From NCBI GenBank assembly GCA_964346545.1, contig CAYFVR010000001.1:1-64000 (forward strand): a stretch of 64,000 bases of DNA. Reading direction: 5' to 3'. The translations under genes and the position numbers were made by a program. This document shows positions 54,450 through 62,913 of this stretch, piece by piece (the stretch's first letter is position 1; each line of letters begins with the position of its first letter). Below the pieces are notes generated by a model. That model saw nothing but the letters and a program-made list of their open reading frames with translations, was not told the DNA's origin and made no database searches. Origin of the DNA: CAYFVR01 sp964346545. Lineage in GTDB: Bacteria; Desulfobacterota; Desulfobacteria; Desulfobacterales; Desulfococcaceae.

Positions 54450-55649
54450 CTAAGACGGTTCCGGAATGGCCCGATGAATGGCCCGCATCGCCGGCCCGGT
54501 TCCCCGTCCGGCCGTGTTGACGAACACCACGAACCGATACAATCCGCCCTCCCCCGCCAGATAGCCCGCCCGGGTCTTGACGCCGGACAAGCTGCCGGTT
54601 TTGAACCACTCCCGGCCCTCCCGTTTCATCAACCGATAATGGGGCGCGAACGCCTCCAGCATTTTCAGCATCTGAATCGCCGTCACCCGATTTCCCCGGG
54701 AAATGCCCGAGCCCTCGTCCACGCGGATGGCCGGCGCGCCGAGAATCTCCTCCGCGAAGGTTCGGGCCGCCGCCCGCCCCTTGTCCAGGGTTCCCGGAGG
54801 ACCGGCCGCGGCGATCCCGGCGACGATGAAACATTGATTTGCAATGAAATTATTGGAAAATTCCAGCAGCCGCTCGGTCACTTCGTCCAGGGAAAACGGC
54901 GAAAGAAACCGGTGGACCATACGGTCTTTTTCCGGCCGAACCGCGCCGATCCGAACCGCCCCCTCGGTTTTCACGCCGGCCGCGACCAAAAAATGGCGGA
55001 TCAAATGGCCCGCGTACCGCAGCGCCTCGCCGTTTTCCGCGGAAAGCACCACCCGCCCCCGATTCAACCCGGAACGCCGCAGCCGATCCACCACCATCGG
55101 CAACAACGGCGTCTGAGGCTCCCCGCTCGCGAACCGGTTTCCCGTTTTTCGGAACTGGACGGTGTTGAAGTTGACGGCGAGCGCCCCGTTCGGCGCGTCG
55201 TAGGGATTCAGGGTCGCGGTCACGCCGGGAATGGTCGCGTCCCCGAAGTGGCTCGCGTCCAAAATCAGATCGCGGAAGCTCTCCACCCGCCGGGCAGCCT
55301 CCCGCGCCATCTCCGCCACCACTTCGGAAATCAGGAGCGGATCGCCGTGGCCCTTCACCACGAGGTCTCCCGCCGGCGTCAGAAAGAACTCGGTTCGAAA
55401 CCGAAAGTCCGGCCCCAGATAATGACGGGCCATCAGGGCGGTGAAAACCTTCAGGGTGGACGCCGGCAACCGGCCGGCCTCGGCGTTTTTTTGAAACAAA
55501 ATTCGGCCGGAGGGGTCCGCCACCAGAACGGAATCCCGCGGACCCGCCTGGGCGGCAACGCCGTCCCACCGACCCGCCGCGGCCGAAGCCGGAGTTCCGG
55601 CGAGAAAAAAAAGAAAAATCGATAAAAAAAAGCATCTGGACCGCTTCAT
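54450..55649 (-). CDS. dacB: D-alanyl-D-alanine carboxypeptidase/endopeptidase, S13 (PBP4-like)
   Basis: A 399-residue periplasmic penicillin-binding protein. The signal peptide (1-23) ends at GTPASAAA. The active-site triad motifs are SxxK with S64 and K67 (PASTLKVF), SxN in LEFSNNFIANQ and KTG in WFKTGSLSGVKTRAGY. Members trim D-Ala from stem peptides or cut crosslinks. It is shorter than E. coli PBP4 (477), reflecting a reduced insert domain between the motifs. Start: ATG 55649 begins a clean signal peptide; the longer in-frame start at 55682 would disrupt it. Confidence 0.9.
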   Translation of the reverse strand: MKRSRCFFLSIFLFFLAGTPASAAAGRWDGVAAQAGPRDSVLVADPSGRILFQKNAEAGRLPASTLKVFTALMARHYLGPDFRFRTEFFLTPAGDLVVKGHGDPLLISEVVAEMAREAARRVESFRDLILDASHFGDATIPGVTATLNPYDAPNGALAVNFNTVQFRKTGNRFASGEPQTPLLPMVVDRLRRSGLNRGRVVLSAENGEALRYAGHLIRHFLVAAGVKTEGAVRIGAVRPEKDRMVHRFLSPFSLDEVTERLLEFSNNFIANQCFIVAGIAAAGPPGTLDKGRAAARTFAEEILGAPAIRVDEGSGISRGNRVTAIQMLKMLEAFAPHYRLMKREGREWFKTGSLSGVKTRAGYLAGEGGLYRFVVFVNTAGRGTGPAMRAIHRAIPEPS

Positions 55650-56002
55650 GGCTTCCTTTCGAGACGCATGGAATGCGCGCAACCCGCTCCGCCCGGGATC
55701 GGGACCGCCGACGGGGAACCGGAGCGTTTTTTATGGGATTGGGGGCGGCCGCCGCCCGCCAACGGGCGCCGCTTGATCTTTCCTTTCATTTTCAGTAGCG
55801 TTTTTCCAGAAAAAAACGGGGATTCCGTCGCCGAAAACGGGATCGCCGACGGAATCCAACCGGCCGGGGAACCAGCCGGACGGATCCGGGCGACCCGCCT
55901 TCCTCGGTTGCCATTCGGAAAAATGGTGAATATTTTTCCACTGTTTGGTATTTCCATATTCCGCGTTCAACGGCGTTCACCGGCCCGCAAAGGAGACAGG
56001 TC
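55650..56002. other. Divergent intergenic region, promoters for dacB and the HD-GYP gene
   Basis: About 350 bases between two divergently transcribed genes, AT-richer near 55915-55970 (AAAATGGTGAATATTTTTCC). Promoters in both directions must lie here, but I cannot single out convincing box pairs. No gene is recognised. Confidence 0.4.
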
Positions 56003-57241
56003 ATGCTGACGGAAACCGAAAAACTGGAAGGACTGACCCGGCTGGGGATCGCGCTCGGCCAGGTGCAGGACCTGGATCTCCTGATGGAGCGGGTTCTCAC
56101 CGAAGCCCGCCGATTCGTCAACGCCGACGCCGGGTCCATCTACGTCCGGGAAGAAGAACGGCTCCACTTCACCTACACCCAGAACGACACGCTTCAACGG
56201 CGGCTGCCCTCCGGGGAAAAACTCATCTACTCCACCTTCACCATTCCGGTGGACACCGCCAGCATCGCCGGCTATGTGGCGGTGACCGGAAAGCCGCTCA
56301 ACATTCCGGACGTGTATCGGATCGATGCCAGCGCGCCCTACGGGTTCAGCGATAAATTTGATCGGGCGTCCGATTACCAGACCGGCTCCATGCTGACGCT
56401 GCCGCTTCAGAACATCAATGGCCAGACCATGGGCGTGCTCCAGGTGATCAACGCCATGGACGAGGAAAAACGGGTTCGACCGTTTTCCGAACACGACGAG
56501 CGGATGATGTCGCTGTTCGGCACCATTGCCTCGGTGGCCCTGGAACGGGCCCGGATGACCCGGGCCATTCTGCTTCGCATGATCCGAATGGCCGAAATGC
56601 GGGACCCCAAGGAAACCGGCGCCCACGTCAACCGGGTGGGCAGCTACGCCGTGGAGCTGTACGAACGCTGGGCCTTCAGGCACGGCGTCGACGCGCACAC
56701 CGTGGACCAGAAACGGGACGTGCTGCGCATGGCCGCCATGCTGCACGACGTGGGCAAGGTCGGCATTTCCGACCTGATCCTGAAGAAGCCGGAACGCTTC
56801 AACCACGACGAATACGAAATCATGAAACAACACACCCTGCTGGGCGCCCGCCTGTTTTTGAACCGGCAGTCGGACTTCGACGAAGCGGCGGCCCAGGTGG
56901 CCCTGAATCACCACGAACGATGGGACGGGGGCGGATATCCCGGCCATGTGGACGTGGACTCCGGACTTCCCATTCCGGAATTCAGAATGGAGGACGGGCT
57001 TCCCCGGGGCAAGCGGGGCGAGGAAATTCCGCTGTTTGGGAGAATCGTGGCCCTGGCGGACGTGTACGACGCGCTTTCCTCGGCCCGGGTGTACAAGGAC
57101 GCCTGGGACGAGGATCGAGTGCTTTCCACCATCCAGGAAGAGGCCGACGCCCATTTCGACCCGGAGCTGGTGGATATTTTCTTTTCCTGCCTGGACAATT
57201 TGCGGGCCATTCAGGACCGGTATTCGGATGATCGCCGATAG
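56003..57241 (+). CDS. GAF / HD-GYP cyclic-di-GMP phosphodiesterase
   Basis: A 412-residue cytoplasmic signalling protein. An N-terminal GAF domain (about 15-180, LMERVLTEARRFVNADAGSI) senses an unknown ligand. The HD-GYP domain (about 190-400) has the HD pair H248-D249 in MLHDVGKVGISD, the HHERWDGGGYPG motif with GYP at 311-313 and ADVYDALSSARVYK. Such enzymes linearise cyclic-di-GMP to pGpG or GMP. With the adhesin-like proteins in this window, a link to surface attachment is tempting but unproved. GGAGA precedes the ATG. Confidence 0.92.
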   Translation: MLTETEKLEGLTRLGIALGQVQDLDLLMERVLTEARRFVNADAGSIYVREEERLHFTYTQNDTLQRRLPSGEKLIYSTFTIPVDTASIAGYVAVTGKPLNIPDVYRIDASAPYGFSDKFDRASDYQTGSMLTLPLQNINGQTMGVLQVINAMDEEKRVRPFSEHDERMMSLFGTIASVALERARMTRAILLRMIRMAEMRDPKETGAHVNRVGSYAVELYERWAFRHGVDAHTVDQKRDVLRMAAMLHDVGKVGISDLILKKPERFNHDEYEIMKQHTLLGARLFLNRQSDFDEAAAQVALNHHERWDGGGYPGHVDVDSGLPIPEFRMEDGLPRGKRGEEIPLFGRIVALADVYDALSSARVYKDAWDEDRVLSTIQEEADAHFDPELVDIFFSCLDNLRAIQDRYSDDRR

Positions 57242-57412
57242 CGGCCGCCGGCTTTTCTCCCGCCGGAAGTCCCGCGATTTCTTCGGAACGCCGCCAATGG
57301 CGTTCAACCTTATCCCGGAATCGTTCGCCGGGGGCGTCCCGACCTCCCCGCCGGGTCGTTGGAACATCGCCGCCCCGGCCTTCCCGGCTCTTTTGCGGAT
57401 GCGGAACGCCCC

Positions 57413-57868
57413 GTGAAACTCTTTCATCTCCACCGCGCGCAAGACCTGCCCATCGACCCGGAAACGGCCTGGGCCTTTTTCTCCGACCCGACCAATTTGT
57501 CGCGCATCACCCCCGCCTGGCTGGCCCTTCGCATCGTCTCCGGCGCCGTCCCGGAAATGCACCCGGGCCTCATCATCGAATACCGGGTCCACCTTTTCGG
57601 CGGAATCCAGACGCCCTGGATCACCGAGATCACCCACGTCGATCGGCCCAACCTGTTCGTGGACGAGCAACGCTTCGGCCCCTACCGGTTCTGGCACCAT
57701 CTGCACCAATTTCATCCCATCGACGCCGGCGTCCGGGCAACCGACCGCGTCCATTACGCCCTGGGCCTCGGGCCCCTCGGCCGGCTGGCGGAGCGATGGT
57801 TCGTTCGTCCCCGCCTGGAGGCCATCTTCGACTTTCGCCGGGACGCCCTCGCGCGCCTTCTGGGCTGA
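57413..57868 (+). CDS. SRPBCC-family (START-like) protein
   Basis: A 151-residue single-domain protein with the START/Bet v1-like fold shared by cyclases and polyketide-binding proteins. It begins LFHLHRAQDLPIDPETAWAF with FFSDPTNLSRITPAW, typical of the SRPBCC group. HHLHQFHPI and a positively charged C-terminal helix follow. It probably binds a hydrophobic ligand; no reaction can be assigned. Start: GTG 57413 matches the family start; an upstream ATG (57359) gives a non-homologous extension. Confidence 0.82.
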   Translation: MKLFHLHRAQDLPIDPETAWAFFSDPTNLSRITPAWLALRIVSGAVPEMHPGLIIEYRVHLFGGIQTPWITEITHVDRPNLFVDEQRFGPYRFWHHLHQFHPIDAGVRATDRVHYALGLGPLGRLAERWFVRPRLEAIFDFRRDALARLLG

Positions 57869-57893
57869 TCTCCACGCCGCTCGAAGTCCTTAC

Positions 57894-57922
57894 TTTACAG
57901 GGCCGTCGTTTTTCAATATATC
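57894..57922 (+). promoter_or_regulatory. Sigma-70-like promoter for the second large repeat protein
   Basis: TTTACA (57894-57899) and TATATC (57917-57922) are separated by 17 bases, in an unusually AT-rich pocket 51 bases before the start codon. Confidence 0.55.
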
Positions 57923-57972
57923 ATCATCTCACATTGGGACCATCCACACGAATCGACTACGGGAGGCGAGGA

Positions 57973-60900
57973 ATGAAGCAATCGGCGGAGCGGTTTGGCG
58001 GAATCTTTTGCGTTCTTTGCGCTTTGTTTTTCGGGTTTTTCGGGACCATCCCATCGGCGGCCGCGGCGCCGGTCCTGCCGGACATCGAAGACAAGCGGAT
58101 ATCGGAAGACACATCGTTGAGCGTGACCATCCCCATTCAGAACGCCCAGACCGCCACCCTTGAAGTCACGGCGACGGCCGACGATGCCGCCCTCGTGCCT
58201 CCCAACGGCATTTCGGTGACCGGCGGCGGCGCGACCCGCATTCTCACCGTTCTCCCCGCGGCGGAAGAAAGCGGCCAAACCCGGATTCGGATCGAGGCCT
58301 CGGACGATTCCGGGACCGATACGGTCACGTTTCTCCTGGAGGTTTTCTCCATCAACGACGCCCCGACCGTGGAAGTCCCGGATACGCGGGAAGTGGACGA
58401 AGGCGAAAGCTTGACGTTCGGGACCGCCGAAGGGAACGCCATTGTCGTGGACGACATCGACGCCGGAACCAATTCCGTGGAAACCACGGTGACCGCCGAA
58501 AACGGGACCCTGGAAGCCGCCGCCAACAGCGGCGCGACGATTGCCGGCAATGAAACCGGAAGGCTCACGCTCCTGGGGCGCATCTCCCAGATCAACGCCG
58601 CGCTGGACGGGCTTGTCTATTCGCCGAACGCCGACTTTTTCGGGACCGACGTGGTGGAGGTCCGGATCGACGACAAGGGCCACACCGGCGGCGTGAACAA
58701 TCCCTTCGAAACGCCGGACAAGGTCGCCCGGGCTTCCTTCGACGTCGCCGTCCAGCCGGTTAACGATCCTCCCGAAATCAACGCCCCCGAATCCGCCGAA
58801 ACCCTCGAAGACGTTCCGCTGGTCTTCGGCGCCGAGAATGGGAACGCCATCACGGTCTCCGACATCGACGCCGGGGACGAGCCGGTGCGGGTCACGGTCG
58901 CCATCGAAGACGGTCTCCTGTCCGTTTCGGCCGAACACGCGGACGCCGTCGCCGGCCGGGGGACGTCCGAGATCACCTTTTCGGCGCCGCTTGAAACCGC
59001 AAACGCGATTCTGGACGGCCTGACCGCGACGGTCGGCCCGGTGGAAATCACCGACGGCGGTTTCGGAGACCCCCAACTGCGGGTTCCCCCGAACTGGAGC
59101 GGGAACACCGTCCTGGAGATCGTGGTGAACGACCAGGGCCACACCGGCGCGGGCGGCCCGCTTTCCGCCCAATGGACCCTCCCCGTCGAAGTAATTTCGG
59201 TGAACGACGCGCCGACCATTTCCCTGTCGTCTCCCCGGTTCGTTCTGGACGAGGACGGCCGCCGGCTCTTCGGCGGCGAGGCCGTCGTCATCCGCGACGT
59301 GGACGCGGGAGACAACCCGATCCGGCTCGCGCTGAACTGGACCGAAGGCGACCTGACCGTTCCGGAAACCGACGAAGTGGACCGGCTCGACACCGGCGAG
59401 CGGAGCGTGGAGCTGGAAGGTTCGATCGCCGACCTGAACGATCTTCTGGGCGGCCTCGTCTTCACGCCGGAACCGGACTGGAACGGAGAGGCGGAACTGA
59501 TCATCGCCGTCGACGACCGGGGACATTCCGGCGAGGCGGGCGAGGCGGAGACCGCCGAGCGAACCCTGACCTTGGTGGTCCGCGCCGTTCCCGACGCGCC
59601 GATGCTGGAAGACGTCGAAACCATCGAGATGACCCCGATCGAAATGAACGCGGAAAATCCGTCGGGTGAACTTGTGTCCGATCTTTTGGCCGGCCGCGTT
59701 TCCGACGCGGATGGAAACCCGGAGGAAATCGGAATGGCGGTGGTTTTCGTGGAGAACGACCGCGGAGAATGGCAATTCTCCACCGACGACGGGCGAAACT
59801 GGACCCCTTTCCCGGCGGAAACCGCCGAAGGCGCCGCCACCCTGTTGGGTCCCGACGCCCGCGTTCGCTTCGTTCCGGAAGCGGACTGGGAAGGCTTCGC
59901 GGAGCTGGATTTCCGGCCGTGGGACGGAAGCGACGGCGCGGTTAGCGGCGCCATGGGCGTGAACATCGTCGAAGTGGGCGGAGAAGCGCCGTTCGGCGCG
60001 GAAATCGGGATGCTGTCCATTCTGGTCGGCGATCCGCCGCCCCTGGTGGCCGACGCCGGTTCGAATCAAACCGTCGTCGAAGGGGACACGGTCACCCTGG
60101 ACGGCGGCGGCTCCCAAACGCCAACGGAAGTGACGACCGCTTTCTTTTGGGAACAAATCGCCGGGCCATCCGTGAGCTTGTCCGATCCGTTGGCCATTCA
60201 ACCCACTTTCGTCGTTCCGGATATCGGGCCGGACGGCGCGGAGTTCATCTTTCGCCTCACCCTGACGGCCGAAGGGCTGCCCGAATCTTCCGATGACGTT
60301 CGGGTCGCGGCCACCCAAGACATGACGATCGTCGCCGACGCCGGGGGCGATCTCGCCGTTTCGGAAAACACGGAGGTCGTTCTGGACGGAAGCGGTTCCC
60401 GGATTCCCGACGGAATGACGGTCGCGGTGGAATGGACCCAGACCGCCGGATCGGAGGTGACCATCGGCAACGCGACAACCTTGACGCCCTTTTTCACCAG
60501 CCCGGCGGTGGACCAGGACACCCCATTGGCATTCCGTCTGGCCCTGACCGATCCGGACGGCAACGAAGTCGCCGATTCGGTCCAGATCACCGTCACGAAC
60601 CAGCCCGCCATCCGGGCCGACGCCGGATCGGACCAGACGGTGGAGGAAGGCGAAACCGTCACTTTGAGCGGGGCCGGCTCCTTCGTGGAATCCGGGGTGA
60701 CGGCGCTGTACCAATGGATCCAGACCGCCGGACCTTCGGTAAGCCTGGCCAACCCCGCCGCGGCGGAAACCACGTTCGTCGCGCCGGACGTGGCGGAAAA
60801 CCAGTCGGCAACCCTCGTATTCGCGCTGGAAGTCCGCGACAACGCGGGAACCGAGGTGGACACCGACGAAGTGGCCATCCAGGTGTTGGACGCGGGCCCG

Positions 60901-61962
60901 ACCGCGGCGCCCCCCGCGGCCGACGCCGGGTCGAACCAGCGGGTCGCGCCGGGCGCCTCCGTCACCCTGAGCGGAACCGGTTCCAGCGATTCCGACGGAA
61001 CCATCGTCGCCTATCAGTGGACTCAACAATCGGGACCGTCGGTCGCACTTTCCAACGCCGCCGCCGCGACCACCACGTTCACCGCGCCCGCGGAAACGGC
61101 GACGTTGCGCTTTCGGCTTACGGTGACCGACAACGGCGGACTGACCGACCAGGACACGGTGACGATCACCGTCGCCGACGACACCCCGCCGGGCCCCGGC
61201 GTGGGCGAACCGGCGGAATTCCAGGAGGGCGAGACGGTTCGGCTGAACGTTTCCCCCTCGCCGGACTTCGGCGCCGTGACCGGATACCGATGGACCCAGG
61301 TTTCGGGAACGACGGTCCCCCTTTCGGACCCGAACGCCCGGCGGCCGACCTTCGTTCCGCCCCCGGAAACCGTGGGCCAGACCCTGGCGTTCGAAGTCGT
61401 TTTGACCAACGCCCAGGGCCGAACCCAAAACGCCATCCAGTCCATCCGGGTGCTGGACAACGGAATTTCCGGTTTTCCCGACGACGCGATCACCTTCCGG
61501 CCGACCACCGCCCACACCATGGGCATACGGATGAGCGGAACGGCGGCACTGGTCGCCCTTGAACCGGTGGATGTCGGAAACACCGACAGCGCCGGACGGC
61601 CCGCCGGCATCCCCTTCGGCCTGGTCGCCTACACCTTCCGGACGCCCAACCCCGGAGATTCGGCCCAGGCGACCCTGTTCCTCCAGACCGTGACCCCGGC
61701 CAGCTTTCGGTGGTTCGTCTACGACGCGGCGGCGGGCTGGCGGACGTTTGGCGACAATGCCTCCCTCGGCGAGGACGGAACCCGGGTCACGCTGACCGTG
61801 ACCGACGGCGGCCCCGGCGACGAGGACGGCGTGGCCAACGGCCTCATTCGCCACACGGGCGGCCTTGGCTCCAACACGCCGACCGGCCCCGGAAGCGATG
61901 GGGAAGGCGGCGGCGCGGGGGACAGCGGCTGCTTCATCCAATCGCTGTTCGGCGCCAACTGA
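57973..61962 (+). CDS. Large Sec-exported surface protein with cadherin-like and PKD-like repeats
   Basis: A 1329-residue acidic protein. A signal peptide (about 1-32, ending PSAAAA) marks Sec export. Residues 35-640 hold cadherin-like repeats marked by SINDAPTV, PVNDPPEI, SVNDAPTI and VPDAP. Residues about 690-1160 hold five PKD-like units of roughly 95 residues opening with ADAGSNQTVVEGDTVTL or variants. The C-terminus (about 1165-1310) resembles the choice-of-anchor U domain and ends in a glycine-rich stretch with GDSGCFIQSLFGAN. It is probably an adhesin. It shares repeat type with the DUF4347 protein but uses a different export route. GGGAGGCGAGGA precedes ATG 57973. Confidence 0.85.
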   Translation: MKQSAERFGGIFCVLCALFFGFFGTIPSAAAAPVLPDIEDKRISEDTSLSVTIPIQNAQTATLEVTATADDAALVPPNGISVTGGGATRILTVLPAAEESGQTRIRIEASDDSGTDTVTFLLEVFSINDAPTVEVPDTREVDEGESLTFGTAEGNAIVVDDIDAGTNSVETTVTAENGTLEAAANSGATIAGNETGRLTLLGRISQINAALDGLVYSPNADFFGTDVVEVRIDDKGHTGGVNNPFETPDKVARASFDVAVQPVNDPPEINAPESAETLEDVPLVFGAENGNAITVSDIDAGDEPVRVTVAIEDGLLSVSAEHADAVAGRGTSEITFSAPLETANAILDGLTATVGPVEITDGGFGDPQLRVPPNWSGNTVLEIVVNDQGHTGAGGPLSAQWTLPVEVISVNDAPTISLSSPRFVLDEDGRRLFGGEAVVIRDVDAGDNPIRLALNWTEGDLTVPETDEVDRLDTGERSVELEGSIADLNDLLGGLVFTPEPDWNGEAELIIAVDDRGHSGEAGEAETAERTLTLVVRAVPDAPMLEDVETIEMTPIEMNAENPSGELVSDLLAGRVSDADGNPEEIGMAVVFVENDRGEWQFSTDDGRNWTPFPAETAEGAATLLGPDARVRFVPEADWEGFAELDFRPWDGSDGAVSGAMGVNIVEVGGEAPFGAEIGMLSILVGDPPPLVADAGSNQTVVEGDTVTLDGGGSQTPTEVTTAFFWEQIAGPSVSLSDPLAIQPTFVVPDIGPDGAEFIFRLTLTAEGLPESSDDVRVAATQDMTIVADAGGDLAVSENTEVVLDGSGSRIPDGMTVAVEWTQTAGSEVTIGNATTLTPFFTSPAVDQDTPLAFRLALTDPDGNEVADSVQITVTNQPAIRADAGSDQTVEEGETVTLSGAGSFVESGVTALYQWIQTAGPSVSLANPAAAETTFVAPDVAENQSATLVFALEVRDNAGTEVDTDEVAIQVLDAGPTAAPPAADAGSNQRVAPGASVTLSGTGSSDSDGTIVAYQWTQQSGPSVALSNAAAATTTFTAPAETATLRFRLTVTDNGGLTDQDTVTITVADDTPPGPGVGEPAEFQEGETVRLNVSPSPDFGAVTGYRWTQVSGTTVPLSDPNARRPTFVPPPETVGQTLAFEVVLTNAQGRTQNAIQSIRVLDNGISGFPDDAITFRPTTAHTMGIRMSGTAALVALEPVDVGNTDSAGRPAGIPFGLVAYTFRTPNPGDSAQATLFLQTVTPASFRWFVYDAAAGWRTFGDNASLGEDGTRVTLTVTDGGPGDEDGVANGLIRHTGGLGSNTPTGPGSDGEGGGAGDSGCFIQSLFGAN

Positions 61963-61974
61963 TTCCCGACCGAT

Positions 61975-62008
61975 CCCCGGCGAAGCGGTTCGCGCCGCTT
62001 TGCCGGGG
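61975..62008 (+). terminator. Hairpin after the second large repeat protein
   Basis: A 14-bp stem with one G-T pair (61975-61988 with 61995-62008) and a 6-base loop lies 13 bases past the stop. No T-run follows, so termination may be partial or Rho-dependent. It separates the adhesin gene from the toxin-antitoxin pair. Confidence 0.55.
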
Positions 62009-62047
62009 CCGTCGGCATCGAAACGGCATGGACCCCGGAAGGAAGTC

Positions 62048-62311
62048 ATGAAAAACCAAACCAATGGCTCCGACCATTTGTCCCGAATTACCTACGATCC
62101 ATCCATCTTCGGCGGAAAACCCATCATCCGAGGCCGACGACTGGCGGTGGAACATGTGTTGGGCATGTTGGCCGCGGGCGACGGAATCGACACCATTCTG
62201 GAGGGGTATCCATGGCTGGAGCGTGAAGATGTTCTGGCCTGCCTGGAATATGCGCAAAAAATCGTGGGCCATGAACGAATCCAGCCCGCTTTCCGGGTAA
62301 CCGGTTCATGA
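62048..62311 (+). CDS. DUF433 antitoxin
   Basis: An 87-residue protein of DUF433: HLSRITYDPSIFGGKPIIRG, then RRLAVEHVLGMLAAGDGIDT and ILEGYPWLEREDVLACLEYA. DUF433 proteins carry a winged-helix-like fold and act as antitoxins for DUF5615 PIN-like toxins. GGAAGGAAG precedes ATG 62048. Its stop overlaps the ATG of the toxin gene (ATGA), as usual for the pair. Confidence 0.9.
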   Translation: MKNQTNGSDHLSRITYDPSIFGGKPIIRGRRLAVEHVLGMLAAGDGIDTILEGYPWLEREDVLACLEYAQKIVGHERIQPAFRVTGS

Positions 62312-62670
62312 AAGTGTTGCTGGATACCTGCGTTTGGGGAAAAGCCAAAGCGGAACTGGAAGCCTCGGGCCATGACGTGGTCTGGGGCGGCGACTGGGAC
62401 CGGGACCCGGGGGATGAACGGATTCTCGCCCTGGCCCGAAAGGAAGGCCGAATCCTGATCACCTTGGACAAGGATTTTGGCGAACTGGCCATCCTCCGAA
62501 GGATTCCCCATCACGGAATTCTTCGACTGGTGAACATCCCCGCCCGAAGCCAGTCGAAAATCAGTCTGCGCATTCTGGACCAATATGGCGCGGATCTGGA
62601 AAAAGGCGCCATCATCACCGCGGACTTGAAACATATCCGAATCCGCCCCCCGGAAGAAAACCCCGCCTGA
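62308..62670 (+). CDS. DUF5615 PIN-like toxin
   Basis: A 120-residue PIN-like ribonuclease of DUF5615. Acidic active-site candidates are D6 in VLLDTCV, the DPGDERILALARKEG block and LITLDKDFGELA. The C-terminal RSQSKISLRILDQYG region is short. The toxin would cut RNA when freed from the DUF433 protein. It is coupled to the antitoxin by the ATGA overlap. A MITE-like repeat lies just downstream. Confidence 0.88.
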   Translation: MKVLLDTCVWGKAKAELEASGHDVVWGGDWDRDPGDERILALARKEGRILITLDKDFGELAILRRIPHHGILRLVNIPARSQSKISLRILDQYGADLEKGAIITADLKHIRIRPPEENPA

Positions 62671-62689
62671 TCGCTCTCCCGCGCCGCCT

Positions 62690-62807
62690 TTAATCCCAAT
62701 ACCGTTCACTTTGGGATTTCAATGGATAATCGTGCCGAATTGACCCGGGGCGTATGCGATACGCCCCTACCATTTTTTCGCGAAAGGTGCGGTATTGCCG
62801 TTAATCC
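62690..62807. repeat. MITE-like palindromic repeat, copy 2
   Basis: A 118-base element that, read on the minus strand, aligns with the repeat at 43212-43332. It has GGTAGGGGCGTATCGCATAC in the core (palindrome at 62748-62766), GAAATCCCAAA in one arm and GGATTAACGGCAATACCG at one end. It is non-coding and lies between the toxin gene and hisS. Confidence 0.8.
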
Positions 62808-62837
62808 GGCTTTTTTTCCTCCCATACGCATATCCGG

Positions 62838-62866
62838 TTGACGAACCAAAACCAGTCCGCTAACAT
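62838..62866 (+). promoter_or_regulatory. Sigma-70-like promoter for hisS
   Basis: TTGACG (62838-62843) and TAACAT (62861-62866) with 17-base spacing lie 47 bases before the hisS start and immediately after the MITE-like repeat. Confidence 0.6.
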
Positions 62867-62913
62867 CCACCGCTTGTCCAAAATTCGGTGAATCGGGAGG
62901 ATCGGTCGGTCGC

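Noticed and set aside
54293..54520. Possible 75-codon gene between folE2 and dacB
   Set aside because: No ribosome site, it overlaps the dacB 3' end, and its composition is unlike a protein. It is more likely repeat debris.
57913..62064. Minus-strand open frame of 1383 codons opposite the second adhesin
   Set aside because: Mirror of a GC-rich repeat gene. The plus strand has a signal peptide, ribosome site and known repeats; the minus strand has none.
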